From the NCBI GenBank assembly GCA_944326585.1, contig CALVEN010000004.1, positions 112,794 through 176,793 on the forward strand: 64,000 bases of DNA, in the 5' to 3' direction. The notes under the pieces are model-generated. The model searched no databases. It worked only from the letters and a program-made list of their open reading frames with translations, and had not been told where the DNA came from. Below, piece after piece: positions 1 through 9,174 of this stretch. Made by a program: the position numbers and the translations under genes. Each line of letters opens with the position of its first letter. The first letter of the stretch is position 1. The DNA comes from Candidatus Gastranaerophilales bacterium. Its GTDB lineage: Bacteria > Cyanobacteriota > Vampirovibrionia > Gastranaerophilales > Gastranaerophilaceae.

Positions 1-151
1 ATCTTACTGAGCGTTATGGGTAAAGTAACCATGACAACAAGCGTCATCACGACAAGCACAATTGACAACTCACCCAGTGTAAACCCTTGTCTTAAGCGGC
101 TAAGAAGGTCGCCCCCCCCCAACTAAAAACTAGACAGCATAACCTTTTCAT
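1..151 (-). CDS. Prepilin-like gene, 5' part only; out of frame at a poly-G tract (phase OFF)
   Basis: This is the start of a type IV pilin-like gene that runs off the left edge. The mature N-terminus reads GFTLGELSIVLVVMTLVVMV, a class III prepilin signal in which cleavage would fall before F. The only good start is the ATG at 149-151, preceded by an AAGGAGAG ribosome site and a promoter. A run of nine G (112-120) lies 10 codons after it and throws the ATG frame into a stop. With ten G the frame would be open (leader MKRLCCLVFS, Trp, three Gly, then DLLSRLRQ). Bases 1-86 match 12491-12576 at 85 of 86 positions, so this is a close paralogue of the prepilin at 11302-12657. Either phase-off, a homopolymer sequencing error, or a decaying gene. 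Confidence 0.75.
112..120 (-). repeat. Poly-G tract (G9 on the coding strand), putative phase-variation switch
   Basis: Nine consecutive C on the plus strand, that is G9 in the prepilin coding strand, followed by GCGAC. Two other prepilin genes have the same arrangement (40224-40232 and 47305-47314). One added G restores the reading frame here. Confidence 0.8.
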
Positions 152-170
152 AAACTCTCCTTTTTTATTT

Positions 171-199
171 ATAATATCAATATTAATCGAAAAAATCAA
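171..199 (-). promoter_or_regulatory. Promoter of the left-edge prepilin
   Basis: On the minus strand a -35 TTGATT (194-199) and a -10 TATTAT (171-176) are separated by 17 bases, followed by an AAGGAGAG ribosome site just before the ATG at 151. It is divergent from, and overlaps, the tatD promoter region. Confidence 0.5.
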
Positions 200-227
200 T
201 AGTTTGAATTTATGTTATAATTTGCTT

Positions 228-989
228 ATGAAAAGCTGCTTAATTGATACACACGCACATATTGACATGCTTGATGATATTGAAAGCGCCATTACAAACG
301 CTGCTGCCAGCGGCGTGAACAAGATTATTCTGCCCTGCGCATACCCGAAAGATCTTGAAAAAATTTACGAAATCTCAGAGAAATATCCTTACGTATACGG
401 GCTTTTAGGAGTTCATCCTACAGAAGCCAAAGACTGGGATAATACAATTATTGATAAAATTAAAACTCTTGCAAAATCTCCCAAAATCATCGGTATAGGT
501 GAAATAGGGCTGGATTATTACTGGGACAAAAGTTTTAACGACATCCAAAAAGATATTTTTATAAAACAAATTAAACTTGCAAATGAATTAAATCTTCCGA
601 TATGCGTTCACGACAGAGAAGCGCATAAAGATACATTTGATATTTTAAAGGAGTATAATCAAAATTCCGACGTAGTAATGCACTGTTTTTCAGGAAGCGT
701 TGAATTCTCGCGAGAATGTGCAAAACAAGGCTGGTACCTCGCACTCGGCGGAGTGGTAACATTTAAAAATGCAATAAAAATGAAAGAAGTTGCAAAAGAT
801 ATACCACTTGATAAATTGCTTTTGGAAACCGATTCGCCCTACTTGACACCGGTTCCGTACAGAGGAAAAGAAAATCAGCCGGCTTACGTCAAATACGTTG
901 CCGGAGAAATCGCTAAACTTCGCGGAATAACTTTTGACGAAATAGCAGATATAACAACGCGAAATGCCGAAAAGGTTTATAAAATATGA
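228..989 (+). CDS. tatD: TatD family deoxyribonuclease/metal-dependent hydrolase
   Basis: A 253-residue TIM-barrel metallohydrolase of the TatD/YcfH family, thought to act as a DNase. The metal ligands are visible: DTHAHID near the N-terminus, the GIGEIGLDYYW motif, VHDREAH, HCFSG and the LLETDSPYL segment near the C-terminus. I start it at ATG 228 rather than an in-frame TTG at 204, because a perfect TATAAT (216-221) sits only six bases before this ATG, so the transcript would begin at or next to the start codon. It overlaps tlyA by 4 bases (ATGA), which suggests translational coupling. Confidence 0.93.
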   Translation: MKSCLIDTHAHIDMLDDIESAITNAAASGVNKIILPCAYPKDLEKIYEISEKYPYVYGLLGVHPTEAKDWDNTIIDKIKTLAKSPKIIGIGEIGLDYYWDKSFNDIQKDIFIKQIKLANELNLPICVHDREAHKDTFDILKEYNQNSDVVMHCFSGSVEFSRECAKQGWYLALGGVVTFKNAIKMKEVAKDIPLDKLLLETDSPYLTPVPYRGKENQPAYVKYVAGEIAKLRGITFDEIADITTRNAEKVYKI

Positions 990-1795
990 AAAAAGAACGA
1001 TTGGACAAATACCTTACGGATTTGGGTTATTTTGACACAAAAAGCAAGGCCTCGGCCGCAATTCTTGCGGGTCAGGTAAAAATTGATGACGAATACATTA
1101 CAAAAGCAGGTTTTCAAATTAATATTGAAAAAGAACACGAAATCACGGTCAAATCAATGCCGTATGTATCGCGCGGAGGATTTAAACTAAAAAAAGCGCT
1201 TGATACATTTCCTGTAAAGGTCGAAGACAGGATTTGCCTTGATGCCGGAGCCTCAACCGGCGGTTTTACGGATTGTCTTTTGCAAAACGGAGCAAAATTT
1301 GTTTATGCGGCAGACGTCGGATACGGTCAACTGGATTGGAAAATCCGCTCCGATAAAAGAGTCAAAACAATAGAAAAAACCAATCTCAAAATTTGTTCGT
1401 ATTCGGATATTTATGATGAAAACGACCCTCCTGCGGATCTTCTGGTCAGCGATTTGTCATTTATTTCGCTCACTAAAGTTTTGCCAAACCTGAAAAAACT
1501 TCTGTCGCCCGATTTTCACGAAATGATTTGTCTTATAAAACCGCAATTTGAAGCCGGAAAAGAAAATGTTGAAAAGGGCGGAGTCGTAAAAGACAAAAAA
1601 GTCCACACTGGCGTAATCGAAAACGTAATTGACTGCGCAACCGGTTTGGGATATTCAGTAAAAGGTCTGACATACTCATCAATCAAAGGACCTTCCGGCA
1701 ATATTGAATACCTTTTGTGGATTTCGACAACACCGGACAGCTTTGATTACAATATTCAACAGATTACAGATGAAGCTTTCTGCACATTGAATTAA
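986..1795 (+). CDS. tlyA: TlyA family rRNA 2'-O-methyltransferase (S4 domain)
   Basis: A 269-residue protein with an N-terminal S4 RNA-binding domain (about residues 3-60, RLDKYLTDLGYFDTKSKA) followed by an FtsJ-like Rossmann methyltransferase. The SAM-binding motif is LDAGASTGGFTDCLL, and the K-D-K-E catalytic set is traceable in RGGFKLKKAL, VSDLSFIS, IKPQFEAGK and NIEYLL. TlyA enzymes methylate riboses in 16S/23S rRNA and affect capreomycin sensitivity; the older name hemolysin A is misleading. It is translationally coupled to tatD and ends one base before a convergent gene. Confidence 0.92.
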   Translation: MKKERLDKYLTDLGYFDTKSKASAAILAGQVKIDDEYITKAGFQINIEKEHEITVKSMPYVSRGGFKLKKALDTFPVKVEDRICLDAGASTGGFTDCLLQNGAKFVYAADVGYGQLDWKIRSDKRVKTIEKTNLKICSYSDIYDENDPPADLLVSDLSFISLTKVLPNLKKLLSPDFHEMICLIKPQFEAGKENVEKGGVVKDKKVHTGVIENVIDCATGLGYSVKGLTYSSIKGPSGNIEYLLWISTTPDSFDYNIQQITDEAFCTLN

Positions 1796-2218
1796 TCACA
1801 AATTGGTTTTAATTGCCACGGGTCTTACGGAATTATTCAAATCAATATATCGGAAAATATTCAGCACAATCCCCGGCTGGAAATAATAAACATTATTCGT
1901 AGGAGTTATCCTCAATAAAGAAGTCTTGTTGTCAAACTTCACGACAGATGCCAAAAATTCTTTGTTCACCGCATTAAAAAGCACATACCCCGTTTTGGAT
2001 TGAATTTCGTCAATTGTAAAACGGTTAGCGTTAATACTTGCGATTGTAAGATAAAAAAGATTTTCAGCATTCATATTAAAAACACGCGTACATTCTTCAA
2101 ACGGAACATTTTGAACCGTCACAAGAGTGCTTAAGCTTACCGGCTGAGTTTGAGCTTGCACTCCTGACGGAATAAACATCAATATGAAAATAATCAATAA
2201 TTTCACTATTCTTGCCAA
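1796..2218 (-). CDS. Small secreted protein of unknown function, downstream of polA
   Basis: A 140-residue protein I do not recognise. It starts with a clear Sec signal peptide: two basic residues, a hydrophobic stretch (LLIIFILMFI) and a likely cleavage after VQAQ. The mature part has no cysteine pair apart from a single C in EECTRVF and mixed beta-like character. Its ATG overlaps the last 13 bases of polA, so it is the distal gene of the tig-clpP-clpX-polA operon. It may be a periplasmic or lipid-exposed factor; nothing in the sequence ties it to DNA repair. Confidence 0.75.
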   Translation of the reverse strand: MARIVKLLIIFILMFIPSGVQAQTQPVSLSTLVTVQNVPFEECTRVFNMNAENLFYLTIASINANRFTIDEIQSKTGYVLFNAVNKEFLASVVKFDNKTSLLRITPTNNVYYFQPGIVLNIFRYIDLNNSVRPVAIKTNL

Positions 2219-5049
2219 GTTTCACCTACGCTTATATCTATTATCAACGGTACCGATAACGGCTGATTTAATTCCATTGCCTCACGAACCAATTTTTGAA
2301 CAATTTCAAGCTCATCTTTATAAACTTCCAGAACCAGTTCGTCATGAACCTGCATTATAAGTTTGGATTTTAAATTATTTGCATACATTTTTCTGTCGAG
2401 ATCAACCATAGCCAATTTTATTAAATCAGCAGCTGTTCCCTGCATAGGATGATTAATTGCCGCACGCTTGGCAAAATCTCTTACCATTCCGTTGGAACTG
2501 TTCAACTCACCTGCAAGATAACGTTTCCTGCCGAACATTGTTTCGACATATCCTTGTTCGGAAACCTTTTGCACAATATCTTCCATATATTTTTTAACGT
2601 TCGGATATGTCGCAAAATATCTGTTTATAAAATTTTCCGCATCATAAATGCTGATATTTAAAGCCTTTGCAAGTCCGTATTTGCTCTGTCCGTAGACAAT
2701 ACCGAAATTGACCGCCTTTGCTTTATAACGCATTTCTTTTGTGACCTTGTCCAACGGTACATCAAAAACTTTTGAAGCGGTAATTCTATGGATATCCTCA
2801 CCCGATTTAAAAGCCTCAATCAAATGTTCATCGCCTGTCACATGAGCAAGAAGTCTTAACTCAATTTGTGAATAATCCGCCGACAAAATCAAACCGTTTT
2901 CTTTGTCACGAGGAATAAACGCTTTACGAATTTTATTACCTTCTTCAGTTCTCACGGGGATATTCTGCAAATTAGGTTTGGATGAAGACAACCTGCCTGT
3001 AGCCGTTGTTGTTTGATTATACGTTGTGTGTATACGACCATCAACAGGACTTATTAATTCAGGCAAAGCATCAGTATAAGTTGATTTCAACTTGGCATAT
3101 TTTCTTGATTGCAAAATAAGACGCGCAATTTCATGTTCCTGAGCCAATTCCTCAAGAACTGCAGCACTCGTTGAAAATTGTGATTTGTTACGTTTTTTCA
3201 AAGGTGTTATCTGTAATTTATCAAATAAAATTTCAGAAACCTGTTTTGGTGATGCCACATTAAAAGCCTGACCTGCAATTTTATATATTTGGAATTCCGT
3301 TGAACGCAATAAATCAGCCATTGTACGGGATAATTCATTCAAATATTTAACATCAACAGAAATTCCGGCATACTCCATATTCGCAAGAACAACAGCAAGC
3401 GGAACCTCAATCTCATACAGGATTTTTAATTCTTTTTCATCCAGCCTGTTTATCCAAAACTTTGTAAGCTCAAAAATTGTTGAAAGCAAATCTGAAACAA
3501 ATTTAAGGGCATTTTCTGTTGAAACATTGGAAATTGACTGATTAGTCTTAACATTACGGGATATTGGAGCTATATCACTTATAATATGCTCAACATTTTC
3601 TATAGACTGAATATCCAGAGAATGAGTTCTGCTGGAATCTTTCACATAACTTGCAAGCAATGTATCAAAAATTATCCCTTTAACATTAACCCCCAGCGTA
3701 AGCAAAAAATTATGCTCAACTTTTGCGTCATGAGTAATTTTCTTTATATTTTCATCTTCAAATATCGGTTTTAACACAGAAATAACATCATTTTGCTTTA
3801 ACTGATTTTCAATATGATGTCCGATAGGTATGTAAAAAGTTTTTGTTATATTTCCGTTATCTTCATAACATACTCTTTCGTCAGCCGAAAAATTATCATT
3901 ATAAGCAATGTCAATACCAAAAAGACTACCGCTCACAGCACTTTTAATATCACATTCCGTTCTGAAAACAAAAACTTTTTTTGATTTCAAAACCTCCGCA
4001 AGCTCCTGCAAATCAGAAGGATCAGTAATCAATTTTGATTCAAAATCTATATCCACTTTGTTAATTTCAGCTTTCACAGCTTCAGAAAACAACCCCAGCT
4101 GGCGCTGACCTGATTGGGGTATAATCAGAGGCTGCGCAACCTTTGCATCTTTATCAAACGATGACAGAATTGAATCAATATTTTTCAAAAAACTGAAAAA
4201 CTGCATTTTTTTAAGAAAAGCTGTAACTTTTGTAAGATCCGGCAGTTCAATTTTTGCACTGGAAAAATCAAAATCAATGTCAAGATCTCTTACAATAGTT
4301 GCCAGAAAATAACTTAATTTTGCAGATTCAATATTTGCGCAAAAACATGCTTTTATATTTTTTTCAGTAATTTCATCCGCGTGTGCAATAATATTATCCA
4401 GATGCCCGAACTTAGTAAGAAGTTTGATGGCACTCTTTTCACCGATACCTTTTACACCCGGGATATTATCGGACGAATCGCCTCTAAGACTCTTATAATC
4501 GACAATCTGATCCGGATAAACCCCGAATTTTTCATGAACTTTTTCCCAGTCATATTCCGTCAATTCGCCTTTTGCCGGAATAATAACTTTTACACAGCCT
4601 TCTTTATCAACAAGCTGAAAAGAATCCTGATCACCTGTCAATATTAAAACTTTATGTCCCAATTCACATGCGCGTTTTGAAATAGTTCCGATAACATCAT
4701 CCGCTTCATATCCCGGTTTTGTATAAACAGGAATATTAAAAGCATCCAAACCTTCATATATCAAGTCCATTTGAACACGCATGGCATCCGGCATAGCTTC
4801 ACGATTTGCTTTATATTCGGGATATTTTTCAACACGGAAAGTGTCATGGCTTACATCAAATGCAACACATATAGCATCCGGTTTTAAAGTCTTGTTTTTC
4901 AACAAATCAAAAACAGCTTTAAAAAAACCGAACACCGCCCAGGTAGGTGTGCCGCCTGACGTCTTCATATTAGTGCGTTCCAATGCAAAAAACTGCCTAA
5001 AAGCCAATGCGTGACCGTCAATAAGTATTAAAGTTTTTTGTTCTTCCAT
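2206..5049 (-). CDS. polA: DNA polymerase I
   Basis: A 947-residue family A polymerase. The N-terminal 5'-3' exonuclease/flap domain is intact (LIDGHALAFRQFFAL, YEADDVIGT, GDQDSFQLV, GDSSDNIPGVKGIGEK). The C-terminal polymerase domain has motif A (SADYSQIELRLLAH), the O-helix (KAVNFGIVYGQS) and motif C (MQVHDELVLEV). The central 3'-5' exonuclease-like domain is degenerate: the DxE of motif I is absent (VFRTECDIKSA) and motif II reads HDAKVEHNFL without the usual Asp, so proofreading is probably lost, as in Taq and Bacillus enzymes. It lies 18 bases after clpX in the same operon. Confidence 0.97.
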   Translation of the reverse strand: MEEQKTLILIDGHALAFRQFFALERTNMKTSGGTPTWAVFGFFKAVFDLLKNKTLKPDAICVAFDVSHDTFRVEKYPEYKANREAMPDAMRVQMDLIYEGLDAFNIPVYTKPGYEADDVIGTISKRACELGHKVLILTGDQDSFQLVDKEGCVKVIIPAKGELTEYDWEKVHEKFGVYPDQIVDYKSLRGDSSDNIPGVKGIGEKSAIKLLTKFGHLDNIIAHADEITEKNIKACFCANIESAKLSYFLATIVRDLDIDFDFSSAKIELPDLTKVTAFLKKMQFFSFLKNIDSILSSFDKDAKVAQPLIIPQSGQRQLGLFSEAVKAEINKVDIDFESKLITDPSDLQELAEVLKSKKVFVFRTECDIKSAVSGSLFGIDIAYNDNFSADERVCYEDNGNITKTFYIPIGHHIENQLKQNDVISVLKPIFEDENIKKITHDAKVEHNFLLTLGVNVKGIIFDTLLASYVKDSSRTHSLDIQSIENVEHIISDIAPISRNVKTNQSISNVSTENALKFVSDLLSTIFELTKFWINRLDEKELKILYEIEVPLAVVLANMEYAGISVDVKYLNELSRTMADLLRSTEFQIYKIAGQAFNVASPKQVSEILFDKLQITPLKKRNKSQFSTSAAVLEELAQEHEIARLILQSRKYAKLKSTYTDALPELISPVDGRIHTTYNQTTTATGRLSSSKPNLQNIPVRTEEGNKIRKAFIPRDKENGLILSADYSQIELRLLAHVTGDEHLIEAFKSGEDIHRITASKVFDVPLDKVTKEMRYKAKAVNFGIVYGQSKYGLAKALNISIYDAENFINRYFATYPNVKKYMEDIVQKVSEQGYVETMFGRKRYLAGELNSSNGMVRDFAKRAAINHPMQGTAADLIKLAMVDLDRKMYANNLKSKLIMQVHDELVLEVYKDELEIVQKLVREAMELNQPLSVPLIIDISVGETWQE

Positions 5050-5067
5050 AACATATCCCCAGAAAAA

Positions 5068-6378
5068 CTATGCAATAATTTCTTCGGTGCCGTCATTTCT
5101 TTTTGTCGGCAAAGGAATTAATTCTGCGGAATTTCTGTTTTTTACAGCGTCTGCTGTTACGACATATTTTTCCATATTTTCTTTAGTCGGAACATCATAC
5201 ATTACATCCAACATAATTTCTTCAACAATAGATCTCAAAGCTCTTGCGCCGGTTTTACGTTTCATTGCTTCCTGAGCAATCAAATCAATTGCTTCAGGCT
5301 CAAATTCCAAATCCACACCGTCCATTTTTAATAAACATTGATACTGTTTTACAATGGCATTTTTAGGTTCCGTTAAAATCATTTTTAAGGTCTTTTCATT
5401 CAACTGATCCAAAACCGCATAGGTAGGAATACGTCCGATAAACTCAGGAATCAGACCGAATTTCAACAAATCCTCTGGCTGAAGTTTTTTCAGCAGCTTA
5501 TTAGCATTAGCTTCACGTTCTGCCTGCGACATAGGAGCTTTTGCGCCAAAACCTACGGTATTACCTTCACCGGCGCGTCGTTCAACAATTTTTTCCAATC
5601 CGACAAAAGCACCGCCGACAATAAATAATATATTGCTTGTATCTATTTCGATAAATTCTTGATGCGGATGTTTTCTGCCGCCTTGAGGAGGAACATGTGC
5701 AACGGTTCCTTCAATCATTTTCAACAAAGCCTGCTGAACACCTTCGCCGGAAACATCACGGGTTATTGATGTGTTTTCGGATTTTCTTGAAATTTTATCA
5801 ATTTCATCAATATAAATAATGCCGCGCTCAGCCTTTGCAGCATCAAATTCTGCATTTTGATACAAGCGCAAAAGAATATTTTCAACGTCATCACCGACAT
5901 AACCGGCTTCCGTCAAAGTTGTAGCATCTGCAACGGCAAAGGGGACATCAAGCATTTTTGCAAGCGTCTGAGCAAGTAAAGTTTTACCTGAACCTGTCGG
6001 ACCTACAAGAAGAATATTCGACTTTTGGATTTCAACATCATCTTTTGAATTAGCCGATTTGTTGTGTTTTAAACGTTTATAATGATTGTAAACAGCCACA
6101 GACAGAACTTTTTTAGCCTCATCCTGACCCACAATATACTGATCAAGATAATCTTTTATTTCATGAGGTTTCGGAATCGGTTTTTCAGAAACATTTTCTC
6201 CGCCATCTTGATTTTCTTTATCTTTTGACTCGAAAAATTCTTCATCCAGAATCTCATTACAAAGTTCAACACATTCATCGCAGATATAAACTTCCGGACC
6301 TGCGATTAACTTTTTAACCTGGTCCTGAGATTTACCGCAAAATGAACATTTTAGTCTGCTGTCATCATGTTTAGGCAT
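5068..6378 (-). CDS. clpX: ATP-dependent Clp protease ATPase subunit ClpX
   Basis: A 436-residue AAA+ unfoldase that recognises tagged proteins and feeds them to ClpP. The N-terminal C4 zinc-binding domain is visible (CSFCGK ... CDECVELC, residues 11-40). Walker A is [15 protein letters not shown] and Walker B is [10 protein letters not shown]; a sensor region and the [13 protein letters not shown] segment follow. The [11 protein letters not shown] region corresponds to the part that carries the ClpP-contacting loop. It starts 22 bases after clpP and is followed by polA. Length is normal for the family. Confidence 0.98.
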   Translation of the reverse strand: MPKHDDSRLKCSFCGKSQDQVKKLIAGPEVYICDECVELCNEILDEEFFESKDKENQDGGENVSEKPIPKPHEIKDYLDQYIVGQDEAKKVLSVAVYNHYKRLKHNKSANSKDDVEIQKSNILLVGPTGSGKTLLAQTLAKMLDVPFAVADATTLTEAGYVGDDVENILLRLYQNAEFDAAKAERGIIYIDEIDKISRKSENTSITRDVSGEGVQQALLKMIEGTVAHVPPQGGRKHPHQEFIEIDTSNILFIVGGAFVGLEKIVERRAGEGNTVGFGAKAPMSQAEREANANKLLKKLQPEDLLKFGLIPEFIGRIPTYAVLDQLNEKTLKMILTEPKNAIVKQYQCLLKMDGVDLEFEPEAIDLIAQEAMKRKTGARALRSIVEEIMLDVMYDVPTKENMEKYVVTADAVKNRNSAELIPLPTKRNDGTEEIIA

Positions 6379-6400
6379 TATTTATATTCTCCGAAATTTA

Positions 6401-6994
6401 CTAACCTTTAACGATATCTCTTGATACGACTTTATCAATCATACCGTATTCAAGCGCTTCTTGAGGTGTCATGATATAGTCACGATCAGTATCTTTTTCA
6501 ATTTTTTTCAAAGATTGACCGGTATTATTAGCAAGAATTTCATTCAAGCTTTTCTTAATTCTTACAATTTCAGCTGCCTGAATTTCGATATCGGTTGCCT
6601 GACCCTGCGCACCGCCGAGAGGCTGGTGAATCAAAACTCTTGAATGCGGCAGCGCCATTCTTTTGCCTTTTGTACCGGCAGCAAGCAAAAACGCACCCAT
6701 AGATGCTGCCTGCCCCAAACAAATAGTTGAAACATCAGCTCTGATATGCTGCATTGTATCATAAATTGCGAAACCTGCCGTAACACTTCCGCCCGGGCTG
6801 TTGATATATAACATAATATCTTTTTCCGGATTTTCACTGTCCAGCAAAAGCATTTGCGCAACAACCAGATTGGCGACCATATCATCAATAGGGGTTCCCA
6901 AAAAGATAATTCTCTCTCTCAAAAGTCTTGAGAATATATCAAAGGAACGCTCACCGCGGCTTGATTGTTCAATTACAACAGGTACAAAACTCAT
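6401..6994 (-). CDS. clpP: ATP-dependent Clp protease proteolytic subunit ClpP
   Basis: A 197-residue serine protease that forms the double-heptamer proteolytic chamber. The catalytic triad can be placed: Ser98 in [11 protein letters not shown], His123 in VLIHQPLGG and Asp172 in [13 protein letters not shown]. The [12 protein letters not shown] segment forms the substrate-binding strand. It lies 35 bases downstream of tig and 22 bases upstream of clpX, the usual tig-clpP-clpX order, so folding and degradation functions are co-transcribed. Confidence 0.98.
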   Translation of the reverse strand: MSFVPVVIEQSSRGERSFDIFSRLLRERIIFLGTPIDDMVANLVVAQMLLLDSENPEKDIMLYINSPGGSVTAGFAIYDTMQHIRADVSTICLGQAASMGAFLLAAGTKGKRMALPHSRVLIHQPLGGAQGQATDIEIQAAEIVRIKKSLNEILANNTGQSLKKIEKDTDRDYIMTPQEALEYGMIDKVVSRDIVKG

Positions 6995-7029
6995 GATTTA
7001 ATTTCCTTTCTTATATTATAACGTTATAA

Positions 7030-8355
7030 TTATTTTGATTCAACCTTTTGTTTTTTAGGAGGAACAATTTCTACAGTATTATTTGAAACGAGAAAATCTC
7101 TGACTTTATCATTCAAAGCCTGCTGAGAAATTGAACCGAGCATTTCGGGATTTTGACCGATTTGCTTTATAACATCAGGCTGCTGCAGTCCGTACATTGC
7201 AGACAACTGAGCGAATTTTTGTTCCAAATCTTTCGGCTCAAGCTTGATATTTTCTTCTTTGGCTATTTTATCAATTACTAAAGAATTTTTAATTCTATGC
7301 TCCGCATCCTCTTTTAAAGTTGCTTCCAAATGATCGACCCCGCCCTGTGATTTTACGAGAGTTTCCCAGTCAATCCCCTGATATGCAAGTCTTTGTTTAT
7401 AATCAGCTTTCAAAGATTCAACTTCGCGCGAAATCATACTTTCCGGAATATCAACTTTTGCAGCGTCAATAACAGTTTTGAAAAGTTCATTTTCCGTATT
7501 TTGTTTATTTGTTCTTTCTCTTTGAGATTCCAGATATTTTTTAACATCGGCTTTTAAATCATCCACTGTTTTAAACGGACCGACTTTTTGAGCAAAAGCA
7601 TCATTTAATTCCGGCAAAATTTTCTCTTTAATTTCATGAATTTTAATTTTAAAAACAGCCGGCTGACCTTTCAGTTTCTCATCATGATATTCTTCCGGGA
7701 AGGTAACATTTATTTCAAACTCGTCATTAACATTTTTACCGACAATTTGTTCTGCAAAACCGGGGATGAAGTTTGAGTGTCCCAAATCTAACGGATAGTT
7801 CTTACCTTCACCGCCTGCGATTTTTTCGCCGTTAACGAAACCTTCAAAATCAATAACGGCAGTATCTGTATCTTTAGCGGGCCTATCCACAACCAGCTCA
7901 AGAGTTGCATGCTGTTCAAGAAGATTATCAAGCGATTTTTGTTCGGCATCATCCGGAATCGGAGAATCTTCGACTTTCAAATTCAAACCTTTGTATTCGC
8001 CCAATGTAACCTCAGGACGTGTCTCGACTTTTACGCTTACAGTTAAATCCTTGCCCACTTCAAAATCATAAGAAGTAATTGAAGGCTGAGTAATAACATC
8101 CAACTTATTTTCCTGAATTGCCTGAGAAATTGTTTTAGGCATTAAGCTTTCTATAGCTTCTATTTTAATTCTTTCGGTACCTACATGTTTTTCAACGATA
8201 GCTCTGGGAGCTTTACCTTTTCTAAAGCCGTCAATATTAACATACTGCGAAATCTTGGCCGCAGCTTTATTATAAGCTTCAGCAGCTTCTTTTGCCGGTA
8301 TCACGATATCTAAATCAACTACATTATCTTTTCCGTTTTTCAAACTAACTTTCAT
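7030..8355 (-). CDS. tig: Trigger factor (ribosome-associated chaperone)
   Basis: A 441-residue chaperone that binds nascent chains at the ribosome exit tunnel. The ribosome-docking signature GFRKGKAPRAIVEKHVG is at residues 43-59. A FKBP-type peptidyl-prolyl isomerase domain occupies about residues 160-245 (VIDFEGFVNGEKIAGG, FIPGFAEQIVG), followed by the helical C-terminal domain. The gene heads the clp operon. Upstream on its strand there is a TATAAT box about 30 bases before the ATG and an AAGGAAAGAG ribosome site, so unlike many genes here it has a conventional leader. Confidence 0.97.
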   Translation of the reverse strand: MKVSLKNGKDNVVDLDIVIPAKEAAEAYNKAAAKISQYVNIDGFRKGKAPRAIVEKHVGTERIKIEAIESLMPKTISQAIQENKLDVITQPSITSYDFEVGKDLTVSVKVETRPEVTLGEYKGLNLKVEDSPIPDDAEQKSLDNLLEQHATLELVVDRPAKDTDTAVIDFEGFVNGEKIAGGEGKNYPLDLGHSNFIPGFAEQIVGKNVNDEFEINVTFPEEYHDEKLKGQPAVFKIKIHEIKEKILPELNDAFAQKVGPFKTVDDLKADVKKYLESQRERTNKQNTENELFKTVIDAAKVDIPESMISREVESLKADYKQRLAYQGIDWETLVKSQGGVDHLEATLKEDAEHRIKNSLVIDKIAKEENIKLEPKDLEQKFAQLSAMYGLQQPDVIKQIGQNPEMLGSISQQALNDKVRDFLVSNNTVEIVPPKKQKVESK

Positions 8356-8502
8356 TTATCTCTTTCCTTTTTACACTACATCTTTTCAAATTATACATCA
8401 AAAAAGAATATGTGCAAGTCGTTCAAAGGGATGAAATATACGATTCATGCCGACAAAAGGTAAGAATTAACATGCCTTAAATTTTATGATACAATAGACA
8501 AT

Positions 8503-9174
8503 ATGGTCAGATTAATAAACAAATCAAATATAGATAAACTGGCGGCAATAGTTAACAAAATATTAGTGTTGCAAAGATTTTTCACGCATATTATAGAAAT
8601 AAATAATCCTCAAATTAAACCGTGTATATATGCAATGTGGCACGAAAACCAATTTTGTATATACGGAATAGAAGACAAAGCTCATTTGAATGTTTTAATA
8701 AGCAATTCATCGGACGGAGAGATTATCGCAAGAACTGTTGAAGACTGGGGTTTCAAAGTGGTAAGAGGTTCAACCGCGAGAAAAGGCTGTGTAACCTCAA
8801 CAATGCAGCTGATTACAAGGCTTAAAGAAGGTGAATGCGCGGCTTTAATGGTAGATGGTCCGCATGGTCCTCTGCATAAAGTCAAAAAAGGCGCTTATAC
8901 ACTTGCAAAAGAAACAGGTGCGCCGATTGTGCCTGTTCACTGGTATTCAAAAGAAAAAACTTTTATAACACTTCCCTCCTGGGACAAAATGAAAACACCT
9001 TTCGGCCGTTGTAATATCATAAATATCTATGGAGAACCAATTTATGTCAACCCGGAGGACAACGAAGAAGATGTGGCACAACGTTTAAAAGCTGCCCTTT
9101 TTGATCTTGAAAAACGCGCGCCGGAAGAATTTCAAAAAGCTAAAAAATTAAAATTATGGAAAAAAGGAAAATAA
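8503..9174 (+). CDS. DUF374 family lysophospholipid acyltransferase-like protein
   Basis: A 223-residue protein of the DUF374 family, a branch of the LPLAT acyltransferase superfamily often found with lipid A or lysophospholipid metabolism. Family motifs are clear: AMWHENQF, SNSSDGEIIARTVEDWGF, VVRGSTARKG, MVDGPHGPLHKVKKG and TGAPIVPVHWYS. The precise acyl acceptor is unknown. TACAAT (8490-8495) lies 7 bases before the ATG, so the mRNA is probably leaderless. Its 3' end overlaps the nitrilase gene by 19 bases. Confidence 0.85.
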   Translation: MVRLINKSNIDKLAAIVNKILVLQRFFTHIIEINNPQIKPCIYAMWHENQFCIYGIEDKAHLNVLISNSSDGEIIARTVEDWGFKVVRGSTARKGCVTSTMQLITRLKEGECAALMVDGPHGPLHKVKKGAYTLAKETGAPIVPVHWYSKEKTFITLPSWDKMKTPFGRCNIINIYGEPIYVNPEDNEEDVAQRLKAALFDLEKRAPEEFQKAKKLKLWKKGK

